Notes: generated from the sequence alone by a model not told the origin. Positions 1 to 5,833 are shown, counted from the stretch's first letter. The stretch: DNA of 5,833 bases from Alphaproteobacteria bacterium (GCA_021296375.1 JAGWAQ010000108.1:1-5833), one strand, 5' to 3'. Numbers and translations are program-made.

Positions 1-387
1 CGTGACGGCACCCTGGCGCTGATCCTCCTGCTCGACCAGATGACCCGCAATATTTTCCGCAACACCCCCCGCGCCTTTTCAGGCGATGACATGGCGCTGG
101 CGTTATGCCTGAAAGGGGTTGAGCGCGGAGACCTTGAGGCGTTCGACAACATCTTCCACCGGCAGTTTCTGCTGATGCCGATGATGCATGCCGAAGACCT
201 CGAGATTCAGAAAAACTCCCTGCCCTTGTTTGAGCAATACACCGAAGCCCGCACCTATGAATATGCCGTTAAACATATGGTGATCATTGAACGCTTTGGG
301 TATTTCCCCCATCGCAACAGCATTCTGGGGCGGCCGCTTTCGGCTGAGGAAGAGGAATTCCTGAAAGGACCGGATTCCTCTTTCTAG
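1..387 (+). CDS. DUF924 family protein, 5'-truncated by window edge
   Basis: The frame is open from base 1 and ends at TAG (385-387), giving 128 visible residues. The family usually runs about 180-200 residues, so roughly the first 55-65 are missing to the left. The ATG at base 40 is an internal methionine, because family-conserved residues (ILLLDQ) lie before it. Family hallmarks in order are LLLDQxTRNIFR with TPRAF (residues about 9-26), MPMMHAEDL followed by QKNSLPLF (about 59-77), IIERFGYFPHRNSILGR (about 95-111) and the C-terminal FLKGPDSSF. DUF924 proteins are soluble, helical and TPR-like, and their biochemical role is not established. The gene is convergent with the GT9 gene, leaving a 50-bp gap without a clear terminator. 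I see no functional tie to the LPS genes. The family call is confident; no function is offered. Confidence 0.9.
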   Translation, partial: RDGTLALILLLDQMTRNIFRNTPRAFSGDDMALALCLKGVERGDLEAFDNIFHRQFLLMPMMHAEDLEIQKNSLPLFEQYTEARTYEYAVKHMVIIERFGYFPHRNSILGRPLSAEEEEFLKGPDSSF

Positions 388-396
388 GTTTCTAGG
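381..396 (+). repeat. 8-bp tandem duplication spanning the DUF924 stop codon
   Basis: TTTCTAGG occurs twice back to back (381-388 and 389-396). The first copy contains the TAG stop of the DUF924 gene; the second copy's TAG is in another frame. It looks like a small slippage duplication at the end of the gene, with no visible effect on the protein. Confidence 0.6.
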
Positions 397-437
397 GAAA
401 CACGCAGGGTATCGCTTAAGTAAACCGGGGGGATAAA

Positions 438-1355
438 CTAGGGTTTGCCCATCAGGAGGGCGGCTTCATCCATCACCATTTCGGCGCTGATGGCGGCAAT
501 ATCATCACGCTTGATCCAGCCCGCGCAAGGGCCATAGGGCGCGGACATCGTGGGGTCCGTATGGCGGGACATCACCATGATGGTAGGGGCGCCCAATCGA
601 GCGCCAAGGAACACCGGCCCGGTGTCATTCCCCACCACCAAGCGGGCGGATTTCAACAGGCTGGCGAGTTCCATCAAGCTGGTCTTGCCGATCAGGTCTA
701 TCGCCTCTGGCACCGCGTTCATGATCACATCACCAGCGTCACGGTCAACGGCGGTTCCCGCCAGCACCGGGGTCAAGCCGGACGCCTCCAGCGACTGCGC
801 AAGGGCAATAAACCGTTCTGCTGGCCAGCGTTTCGCCGGTTTGGCGGGGGAACACCCCGGGATCAGCACCGCCGCATTGGCGGGCCAGTTGTTGCCGTCG
901 CCATCAAGCCAGTTCACCTCCGCCGTCACTTCAGGGCAGCCGCCCAGCACCGCTGTCCTGACCATGCGATCCCGATTGTTGACGCCGGTCATATCCGCCA
1001 GAACGTGGCTGGCGCCTTTCGGCACGCCGACAAATTCAACACCGGCAGGAACAAGATGGCGGAAATACCGCCGCGTCCGCCTGGACGACTGGAAATCATA
1101 AATGCGGCTCAGCCCTGAACGAAACAGCCGCCGCATGGCGAGAAGATCCTTCACATTCCAGGGTTTGGCGCGGCGATCCACCAGCACCTCATCAAAAAAC
1201 GGCATGGCGCGGGCGAGACCGGCGAAAGGCGCCGTGGTCAAGAGGATAAGCCGCGCCTTGGGGTGGCCCGCACGAAGACTGGCAAACCCGTCGATCGCCT
1301 GCACCATATCGCCGAGGGCGCCGTGCTTGATGACCATGATCTGTTCAGACGCCAT
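438..1355 (-). CDS. Glycosyltransferase family 9 (ADP-heptose:LPS heptosyltransferase-like)
   Basis: A predicted 305-residue cytoplasmic GT-B enzyme of the GT9 family, whose members transfer heptose or related sugars from ADP-activated donors to LPS core. Visible motifs are IMVIKHGALGDMVQA near the N-terminus, with D16 at the position of the family's catalytic base; LLTTAPF (about 38-44); AKRWPAERF with K175 in the donor-binding KRWP segment; and GNDTGPVFL with D244, followed by HTDPTMSAPYGP. F249 stands where this motif normally has His (GPMHL). The start is the ATG at 1355-1353. It has an AAAGG sequence 10 nt upstream, and the family N-terminus begins immediately. The frame is open further up to a TTG at 1421, but that extension has no ribosome site and no family similarity. 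The gene stands alone on its strand, divergent from a GT4 gene and convergent with DUF924. The family is certain; the sugar and acceptor are not known. Confidence 0.9.
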   Translation of the reverse strand: MASEQIMVIKHGALGDMVQAIDGFASLRAGHPKARLILLTTAPFAGLARAMPFFDEVLVDRRAKPWNVKDLLAMRRLFRSGLSRIYDFQSSRRTRRYFRHLVPAGVEFVGVPKGASHVLADMTGVNNRDRMVRTAVLGGCPEVTAEVNWLDGDGNNWPANAAVLIPGCSPAKPAKRWPAERFIALAQSLEASGLTPVLAGTAVDRDAGDVIMNAVPEAIDLIGKTSLMELASLLKSARLVVGNDTGPVFLGARLGAPTIMVMSRHTDPTMSAPYGPCAGWIKRDDIAAISAEMVMDEAALLMGKP

Positions 1356-1364
1356 GTCAGAAAT

Positions 1365-1372
1365 GCCTTTAT
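1365..1372 (-). promoter_or_regulatory. Ribosome binding site of the GT9 gene
   Basis: On the minus strand ATAAAGGC lies with its AAAGG 10 nt before the ATG at 1355, which supports this start over the upstream TTG at 1421. The same 8-mer occurs once more 8 bp upstream (1381-1388), a short direct repeat in the leader. Confidence 0.5.
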
Positions 1373-1436
1373 CCAGAAACGCCTTTATGCAGCCGCCATA
1401 TTCAGCGTGTTGACACAACAAGAGTTAGTCAAGGGG

Positions 1437-1465
1437 ACCATATCGACCTAAACCCCGGCTGACAA
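1437..1465 (-). promoter_or_regulatory. Candidate sigma70-type promoter for the GT9 gene
   Basis: On the minus strand TTGTCA (1465-1460, five of six matches to TTGACA) is followed by a 17-bp spacer and TATGGT (1442-1437, four of six matches to TATAAT). Transcription would start near 1430, giving a leader of about 75 nt before the ATG at 1355. The alternative TTG start at 1421 would then lie only about 9 nt from the RNA 5' end. This is a consensus match only. Confidence 0.45.
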
Positions 1466-1487
1466 GAATTAAGCCGTGATTAGGTCT

Positions 1488-1515
1488 TTGGCTTCATGGC
1501 GACACGGCTTATGAT
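1488..1515 (+). promoter_or_regulatory. Candidate sigma70-type promoter for the first GT4 gene
   Basis: TTGGCT (1488-1493, four of six matches) is followed by a 16-bp spacer and TATGAT (1510-1515, five of six matches). It would start RNA near 1522, about 24 nt before the ATG at 1546. A GGGAAAG ribosome site at 1535-1541 falls inside that leader. With the minus-strand candidate at 1437-1465, it makes this gap a divergent, back-to-back promoter region. Confidence 0.4.
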
Positions 1516-1545
1516 GTCGCTGTTGATGTTAACCGGGAAAGACCC

Positions 1546-2676
1546 ATGACCACACCCAGCCGTCCTGTTATTCATGCCCTGCTGCCGCATAAAGAGGTGT
1601 TCACCCGCCGCAATGCCGGTGCCGTGGCCATGGTGATGGAAGACATGGTCAAGGCCAGCGCTTTTGGTGATCAGATCGCTATTTTCGGCCGTCCCCTGAA
1701 CGACCCGCCGATCCTGCCGCAATACACCCCCCTTGCGCCGCGCCAATCCTGGCTGTTTGGCCGCAACATCGGCCTTGCCCGTGCCTATCTTCATCACCTC
1801 ACCACCTCAGGGGTTACCCCCGATTGGGTCGAGGTTCATGGCCGTTGCCAGGTGGCGGCGTATATCGCCAAGGCGCGCCCCGATCTCAAGGTCGTGCTGA
1901 TCCTCCATAATGACCCTCGTGACATGAAAGCCGCCAGAACACCGCAAGAACGCACCCGCCTGGCGCGGCGATTGAGCGGCGTCTTCACGGTGTCACGGTT
2001 CCTGATGGAATGTTTTAACGACGGCGTGGCGGAAGACGCGCGGGCATCACTTGTCCAGCACGTCACCCCCCACGGGATCGACCGGTTCAGCCCAACACCG
2101 CCGAAAAAACACAAGCAGATCGCCATTACCGGCCGCATGGTGGCGGAAAAAGGCATGCTGGAAATAGCGCAGGCGCTGGCTAAAACCTTGCCGCGCCACC
2201 CCGACTGGACGGCGCATTTTATCGGCGCGAGGCGGTTTGAGGACGGCCAGGGCACGCGTTATGAACGCGAAGTTGCCGCCGCCCTTGCGCCATTGGGGGG
2301 GCAAGCCAGGGCATTGGGGTTCCTGCCGATCGACGAGGTGCGCCGCCACCAGCAGAACGCCGCGATCGCTGTTGTGCCTTCGGTTTGGCAAGAACCGGCG
2401 GGACGGGTTGTGCTGGAGGCGATGGCGGCGGGATGCGCGCTCATCACCACGCGGCGTGGCGGCATCCCTGAATACGCCGAAGGGCGGGCGCTGATTGTGG
2501 ATGACCCCGCGCCTGACCATTTCGCCGAGGCGCTTGACCTTATGATGGGTGATGACAAGGCGCGCGCGCAATATGCCGCCAAAGGCTGGGATGACTACCC
2601 CTTTACCCTGAAGGCGGCGGGGGCGCATCTGGACGAGGGGCGGCGCGCGATTGCCGCCCTCACCCCAGGGGCTTAA
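1546..2676 (+). CDS. Glycosyltransferase family 4 (GT-B, retaining), likely LPS or surface glycan synthesis
   Basis: A 376-residue GT4 enzyme, a normal length for the family. The N-terminal acceptor domain begins VIHALLPHKEVF and has a small-residue stretch NAGAVA (about 24-29). H121-N122 in LILHNDPRD sits at the end of a core strand in the usual GT4 position. The C-terminal donor domain has GRMVAEKG, with R197 and K202 as the phosphate-binding pair, and the E-x7-E signature E283-E291 in QEPAGRVVLEAMAAG, followed by RRGGIPEY. The start ATG at 1546 follows GGGAAAG by 4 nt, and a promoter match lies just upstream. No signal peptide or membrane segment is seen, so it is probably cytoplasmic or peripheral. 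Its TAA shares three bases with the stop codon of the next, opposite-strand GT4 gene. The donor sugar cannot be read from the sequence; LPS core is inferred from the neighbours. Confidence 0.9.
   Translation: MTTPSRPVIHALLPHKEVFTRRNAGAVAMVMEDMVKASAFGDQIAIFGRPLNDPPILPQYTPLAPRQSWLFGRNIGLARAYLHHLTTSGVTPDWVEVHGRCQVAAYIAKARPDLKVVLILHNDPRDMKAARTPQERTRLARRLSGVFTVSRFLMECFNDGVAEDARASLVQHVTPHGIDRFSPTPPKKHKQIAITGRMVAEKGMLEIAQALAKTLPRHPDWTAHFIGARRFEDGQGTRYEREVAAALAPLGGQARALGFLPIDEVRRHQQNAAIAVVPSVWQEPAGRVVLEAMAAGCALITTRRGGIPEYAEGRALIVDDPAPDHFAEALDLMMGDDKARAQYAAKGWDDYPFTLKAAGAHLDEGRRAIAALTPGA
2638..2659 (-). terminator. GC-rich hairpin just past the minus-strand GT4 stop
   Basis: A perfect 7-bp inverted repeat, GGGCGGC (2638-2644) and GCCGCCC (2653-2659), encloses an 8-nt loop. 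In minus-strand RNA it lies 13 nt beyond the stop codon of the second GT4 gene, inside the coding sequence of the first. No U-run follows, so it is not a classical intrinsic terminator. It could still slow polymerase or protect the 3' end, or be chance in a GC-rich coding stretch. Confidence 0.2.
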
Positions 2677-3716
2677 CTGTCCTCGCGGTAGCGCGTGATC
2701 ATCTCTTCGTATGAGCTGATCATGGTTTTGGTGACAACCTCACGGCTGAACAATTCGTTATAGGTTTTGGTCCCGCCCTTGACGATCCTGGCGGCGAGTT
2801 TTTTGTCGTTAAGCGCGGCATCAAGCGCCGCCACCAGCCCGTCGCGATCATCGATATCCACCAGCATGCCGTCTTCGCGGTCAGTGACATATTGACGGGC
2901 GCCATCAGCCCGCGTCGCCACCAATGGCGTTTGGGCAAACCAGGCCTCGGCGATCACGGTGCCAAACGGCTCATAACGTGACGGCAGCACACAGACATCA
3001 GCGATATCCAGAAGCGCGGAGCGATTGTCACACCAGCCCGGGAACACCGTGCGGTCATCAACCCCGAGCTCTTTTGCCATGGCTTTGTATTTTTCAAGAT
3101 CAGGGCCATCCCCCGCCATCAGGAAATACACCCCCGGCAGATCACGCCCCGCGTCCATCAGCAAATCGACGCCCTTTTTCCAGTGCATGCGGGACAGCAG
3201 CAGCACCATCTGGGCATCTTCAGGAATGCCGTAATCCGCTTTGGTGACGGCGGGCGACGGTTCAAGCGTGCCAAAAGTATGGCCGACATAAGCGCGGTCC
3301 GGGCGCATGACATGTTCCTTGATGTGACGGACAATATCACGCGTGACCCCCATGTAGAAATCACAGGCGCCATAGTTTTTGAGATCATAATACCCGCCAA
3401 ACCAGCCCAGGACCGGAATGTCTTTCTGCCTTGGCGTAAAGCTGGCGCCACGGTTCATCCAGCTGTGGATAAGGTCAGGTTGTTCCGCCGCAATAATCTT
3501 GTCGATTTGCGCTTTCTGCCAGAATTTCAGCAACGGATTAAAGCTCATTTCATGGTGACGAATGCCGCGATCATGAAGCGCATCAAGATAATGCTGGTGG
3601 GGACGGCCGATCATCACCTGCTCGACGCCGTTATCATGCAAGGCCTTGACCGCATCAAGGCAAATGGTTTCCGCGCCACCCTGACCTGCACCCGCAACAA
3701 TATGCAAAACTTTCAT
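2673..3716 (-). CDS. Glycosyltransferase family 4 (GT-B, retaining), LPS core-type
   Basis: A 347-residue GT4 enzyme. The N-terminus MKVLHIVAGAGQGGAE carries the glycine-rich GGAE motif (13-16) typical of GT4 acceptor domains. HSWMNRGASF (about 84-93), WFGGYYDLK (105-113) and ACDFYMGVT (about 117-125) resemble an alphaproteobacterial LPS glycosyltransferase subgroup as I recall it. The donor domain has SRMHWKKG, with R176 and K181 as the phosphate-binding pair, FLMAGDGPD, and the E-x7-E signature E249-E257 in YEPFGTVIAEAW. The start is the ATG at 3716-3714, preceded by AAGG at ideal spacing. An in-frame ATG at 3779 would add 21 residues (EIMASASPDG...) unlike any GT4 N-terminus. The stop overlaps that of the convergent GT4 gene. 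Upstream it is divergent from lptD. The sugar and linkage are unknown. Confidence 0.9.
   Translation of the reverse strand: MKVLHIVAGAGQGGAETICLDAVKALHDNGVEQVMIGRPHQHYLDALHDRGIRHHEMSFNPLLKFWQKAQIDKIIAAEQPDLIHSWMNRGASFTPRQKDIPVLGWFGGYYDLKNYGACDFYMGVTRDIVRHIKEHVMRPDRAYVGHTFGTLEPSPAVTKADYGIPEDAQMVLLLSRMHWKKGVDLLMDAGRDLPGVYFLMAGDGPDLEKYKAMAKELGVDDRTVFPGWCDNRSALLDIADVCVLPSRYEPFGTVIAEAWFAQTPLVATRADGARQYVTDREDGMLVDIDDRDGLVAALDAALNDKKLAARIVKGGTKTYNELFSREVVTKTMISSYEEMITRYREDS
2696..2722 (+). terminator. Possible terminator hairpin past the plus-strand GT4 stop
   Basis: TGATCATCTC (2696-2705) pairs with GAGCTGATCA (2713-2722) over 10 bp with one internal mismatch, leaving a 7-nt loop. TGG and TTTT follow at 2723-2729. 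In plus-strand RNA the hairpin starts 20 nt beyond the TAA of the first GT4 gene, within the 3' end of the opposite gene. The U-tract is short and interrupted, so this is only a weak candidate. Confidence 0.25.
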
Positions 3717-3895
3717 CGCTCTTACCTTTTTGCGCAAGTACCCCTGACCATCGGGCGAGGCTGACGCCATGATCTCCATTGTGCTGGAAAATCATTTAAC
3801 ACATTAGCAATGGTTTGTGGTGACTTCATCAGCAGATATGTTGTACAAAATTAGAATTGATATCGCCACTGTAAACACATCGGGTCACGAACTTC
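3717..3895. promoter_or_regulatory. AT-rich divergent intergenic region between GT4 and lptD
   Basis: A 179-bp gap that must hold the promoters of both the minus-strand GT4 gene and lptD. It is clearly AT-richer than its flanks between about 3785 and 3880. The best plus-strand match is TCAGCA (3829-3834) with a 17-bp spacer and TAGAAT (3852-3857, five of six matches to TATAAT), about 38 nt before the lptD ATG. The -35 box is poor. The 8-bp palindrome TTGTACAA lies at 3841-3848. I found no convincing minus-strand promoter. Confidence 0.35.
3724..3731 (-). promoter_or_regulatory. Ribosome binding site of the second GT4 gene
   Basis: On the minus strand AAAAAGG is followed by an 8-nt spacer (TAAGAGCG) and the ATG at 3716. 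This well-placed site decides the start in favour of MKVLHIV rather than the upstream ATG at 3779. Confidence 0.65.
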
Positions 3896-5827
3896 ATGAC
3901 TTTATTTCGACTTAGTGCTTTTGTTCTGTCATCAGGCGGTTTTTTCAAGCTATTGGCCTTTTTCAAGCTATTAGCCGGGGTCGCCCTCACGGTTGCGGTC
4001 ATTCAGGTGGCCACGCTGCCTTCGGCGATCGCGCAGGAAAACCCCGTCGACTTTTCTGCTGATTCCGTCACCAGCAATGCCGATACCGGCGTCATGGTGG
4101 CCAGCGGCAATGTCATTCTGACCCAGGGTGAAATGCGCCTGACCGCGGACCAGGTGGAATATGACCGCGCCAGTGGCCGCGCCATCGCCACCGGCAACGT
4201 GATCTTTACCGATAACGACGGCGGCACCCATTACACCGACACCCTCGTGCTGGAGGATAATTTTGCCCGCGCGCTGGCGGAACCTGTCATCAGTCAATTT
4301 GCCGACGGCTCATGGGTCGGGGCCAGCAGCGTGACCTATTCCGAAGCTCAGGGCGCGCAATTCACGGACCCGAAATTCACCCCCTGTGATTGCGATTTCA
4401 AAAACGGCAGCACCCCGGCCTGGGATCTGCAAACCAGCGAAAGCCGTCATGACCCTGAAACCAAGACCGTTTATCACGAAGACGTCACCATGCATATTTA
4501 CAATGTGCCGGTGATGTATTTCCCTTACCTGAGCCATCCTGACTGGACGGTCCGTCGCCGTTCCGGGATTCTGCCACCGCAGATTTCCTTCTCGTCTGAC
4601 CTTGGCACCACCTACGCGCAATCCTATTACTGGGTGACGGGCGAAACCCATGACATGGAAATCACCCCCTATATTTTCGGCAACAAAGGTGAAGCGGTTC
4701 GTTCTCTTTATCGCCAGCGCTGGGATCAAAGCTCGCTCAACGCGACGGTATATGCCGGCCGCCTCAATACCTTCAAGCAACGGCGTGAAGATGTCGCCGG
4801 CATCGACGCCAGCTTTGACACTCTTCTGGCGGACAACTGGATCACCAATGTCACGGTCCAGCGCGCCAGCCAGGACACGTTCATGCGGCGCTATAATTTC
4901 GACAATTCCGAAGAGCTGAAAATGTCGGTATTAACGGAACGCATCGACCGCACCCGTTACAGCCGCATCGAAGCCTATGACACCCAGGACCTGACCAGCA
5001 CCCAGGACCCGGAATCCGAACCAACCGTTCTGCCGTCGGTGTTCCATGAACGCTACCTCGACACTTCGCAGGATGACCTGACGGTTCGCCTGCGCCTGAG
5101 CGCCATCCAGCTGGACAATGATGATTCAACCGACATCAAGCGCTGGTCATCTGAACTTTACGCCCGCCAGGACTTTGCCACGGATTACGGCAACTTTGAG
5201 CTTGAGGGCCGTTTGTCGGGCCAGTATCGCGACATCGATACCGCCACCGATAAAACCGGCTATACCGGCGAGCTGGGGCAAGGGGCGCTTTCAACCGGCG
5301 CCGGCTGGGCCTTGCCGACATCTGTCATGATGATGGATCGTGTCGCCATCATTGAACCGCGGGCAAAAATTGTCGCCACCAAAGCCACCGACCGCACCGA
5401 CAAGATCCCCAACCGTGACAGTGCTGATTTCCGCCTTGATGAAGCCAACCTGTTTTTGCTGCATCGTGAGCAAGGGGATGATTACAACATCACCACCGCG
5501 CGGGTTGATGGCGGGGTCACGCTGTCCATGTATGACCCTTACCTTGGGGATGTGACGGGGTTTGTGGGGTCTTCGGTGCGGGTTTCCGGCCAGACGCCTG
5601 ATGGGCTGAATGCCGCCACCGATGGCGATAAATATTCCGATATTCTGGCCAGCTTGACCATCAAGCCCGAGGATACGTTCAGCATTTCCATGTCAGGGCG
5701 TTTTCACCCCCGTGACTTGTACCTGAATGAAACCCAGATCGGGGCGTCGCTTACGCTTGATCGGACGCATCTGTCGTCGACCTACATGCAACTGTCCAAA
5801 TCCTTCTTCAACACCGCCAATGAATAA
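3896..5827 (+). CDS. lptD: LPS assembly protein LptD, apparently truncated at the C-terminus
   Basis: LptD is the outer-membrane beta-barrel that, plugged by LptE, inserts LPS into the outer leaflet. The 643-residue frame begins with a long signal peptide, predicted to be cut after A44-I45-A46. An LptA-like jellyroll follows (about 50-160: SGNVILTQGEMRLTADQVEYD, then VIFTDNDG), then C164-D165-C166, the hinge PVMYFPYLSHPDWTV (205-219) with SGILPP (223-228), and barrel sequence including IPNRDSADF (504-512). The ATG at 3896 is the only start below the in-frame TAA at 3872. Its ribosome site is weak. The frame ends at TAA 5825-5827 in SFFNTANE. Family members usually run about 720-800 residues with a cysteine pair near the C-terminus. 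About 100 residues and the last barrel strands are missing. This may be a sequencing or assembly error, a nonsense mutation or a real short form. The identity is firm. Confidence 0.92.
   Translation: MTLFRLSAFVLSSGGFFKLLAFFKLLAGVALTVAVIQVATLPSAIAQENPVDFSADSVTSNADTGVMVASGNVILTQGEMRLTADQVEYDRASGRAIATGNVIFTDNDGGTHYTDTLVLEDNFARALAEPVISQFADGSWVGASSVTYSEAQGAQFTDPKFTPCDCDFKNGSTPAWDLQTSESRHDPETKTVYHEDVTMHIYNVPVMYFPYLSHPDWTVRRRSGILPPQISFSSDLGTTYAQSYYWVTGETHDMEITPYIFGNKGEAVRSLYRQRWDQSSLNATVYAGRLNTFKQRREDVAGIDASFDTLLADNWITNVTVQRASQDTFMRRYNFDNSEELKMSVLTERIDRTRYSRIEAYDTQDLTSTQDPESEPTVLPSVFHERYLDTSQDDLTVRLRLSAIQLDNDDSTDIKRWSSELYARQDFATDYGNFELEGRLSGQYRDIDTATDKTGYTGELGQGALSTGAGWALPTSVMMMDRVAIIEPRAKIVATKATDRTDKIPNRDSADFRLDEANLFLLHREQGDDYNITTARVDGGVTLSMYDPYLGDVTGFVGSSVRVSGQTPDGLNAATDGDKYSDILASLTIKPEDTFSISMSGRFHPRDLYLNETQIGASLTLDRTHLSSTYMQLSKSFFNTANE
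3941..3976 (+). repeat. 18-bp in-frame tandem duplication in the lptD signal sequence
   Basis: Two adjacent 18-bp units (3941-3958 and 3959-3976) differ at one base (TTG versus TTA, both Leu). Each encodes Phe-Phe-Lys-Leu-Leu-Ala, so residues 16-21 are repeated as 22-27. The copy stretches the signal peptide to about 46 residues and puts two lysines in its hydrophobic part. It is probably a slippage event. Confidence 0.85.
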
Positions 5828-5833
5828 TCCGAA

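Noticed and set aside
388..401. Possible terminator hairpin GTTTC-TAGG-GAAAC between DUF924 and GT9
   Set aside because: The stem is only 5 bp and AT-rich, and no T-run follows on either strand.
550..1118. Two plus-strand open frames of about 185 codons opposite the GT9 gene
   Set aside because: They lie antisense to a clear GT9 coding region. Their composition is Arg/Pro/Ser/His-rich, as expected from reading GC-rich DNA on the wrong strand, and they show no family motif.
1356..1421. Upstream TTG start giving a 22-residue longer GT9 protein
   Set aside because: It has no ribosome site, lies about 9 nt from the predicted RNA start, and adds residues unlike any GT9 N-terminus. The ATG at 1355 fits better.
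2047..2628. Minus-strand open frame of 193 codons opposite the first GT4 gene
   Set aside because: It overlaps the GT4 donor domain on the other strand, has an Arg-rich unstructured composition, and has no recognisable motif.
3183..3764. Plus-strand open frame of 193 codons opposite the second GT4 gene
   Set aside because: It is the antisense shadow of the GT4 gene and also covers that gene's ribosome site. I saw no protein family resemblance.
3717..3779. Upstream ATG start giving a 21-residue longer GT4 protein
   Set aside because: The ATG at 3716 has AAGG at 8 nt and begins directly with the conserved GT4 strand. The extension is not GT-like.
3841..3848. Palindrome TTGTACAA as an operator upstream of lptD
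   Set aside because: It is a single 8-bp palindrome in AT-rich DNA, the symmetry does not extend outward, and it matches no operator that I know.
1..5833. Defence system, mobile element, CRISPR array or RNA gene
   Set aside because: No transposase, recombinase, nuclease, spaced repeats, tRNA-like or rRNA-like sequence was seen. All substantial coding sequence is accounted for by DUF924, GT9, two GT4 genes and LptD.

Overview
The window looks like part of a lipopolysaccharide (LPS) and outer-membrane biogenesis region from a Gram-negative bacterium, most likely an alphaproteobacterium. The main clue is the large last gene. It is an LptD whose motifs (a P-C-D-C stretch before the barrel, SHPDWTV, SGILPP, and IPNRDSADF...NLF in the barrel) follow the alphaproteobacterial pattern as I remember it. 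GC-rich coding sequence separated by short AT-richer gaps fits this. The order and species cannot be fixed from sequence alone.

Layout. Bases 1-387 (+) hold the C-terminal two thirds of a DUF924-family protein, cut by the window edge. Bases 438-1355 (-) encode a GT9 (ADP-heptose:LPS heptosyltransferase-like) glycosyltransferase, convergent with DUF924. A 190-bp gap (1356-1545) separates it from a divergent GT4 glycosyltransferase (1546-2676, +) and carries plausible back-to-back sigma70-type promoters. That GT4 gene runs tail to tail into a second GT4 gene (2673-3716, -), and the two stop codons overlap within a TTAA. A 179-bp AT-rich gap (3717-3895) follows. Then comes lptD (3896-5827, +), which stops six bases before the window end.

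How the genes may work together. The three glycosyltransferases have the features of cytoplasmic nucleotide-sugar enzymes that extend an LPS core or another cell-surface glycan. LptD is the outer-membrane translocon that places finished LPS on the cell surface. The shared theme suggests an LPS assembly neighbourhood, although the alternating strands mean it is not one operon. DUF924 has no obvious link.

The points most worth a second look are these. The LptD frame stops about 100 residues short of a normal barrel and lacks the C-terminal cysteines. Its signal peptide contains a near-perfect 18-bp in-frame tandem duplication. The GT4 pair has overlapping stop codons flanked by hairpins. The GT9 protein has Phe where His is usual in its nucleotide-sugar motif. 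I saw no RNA genes, CRISPR arrays, insertion sequences or clearly novel multi-gene system.
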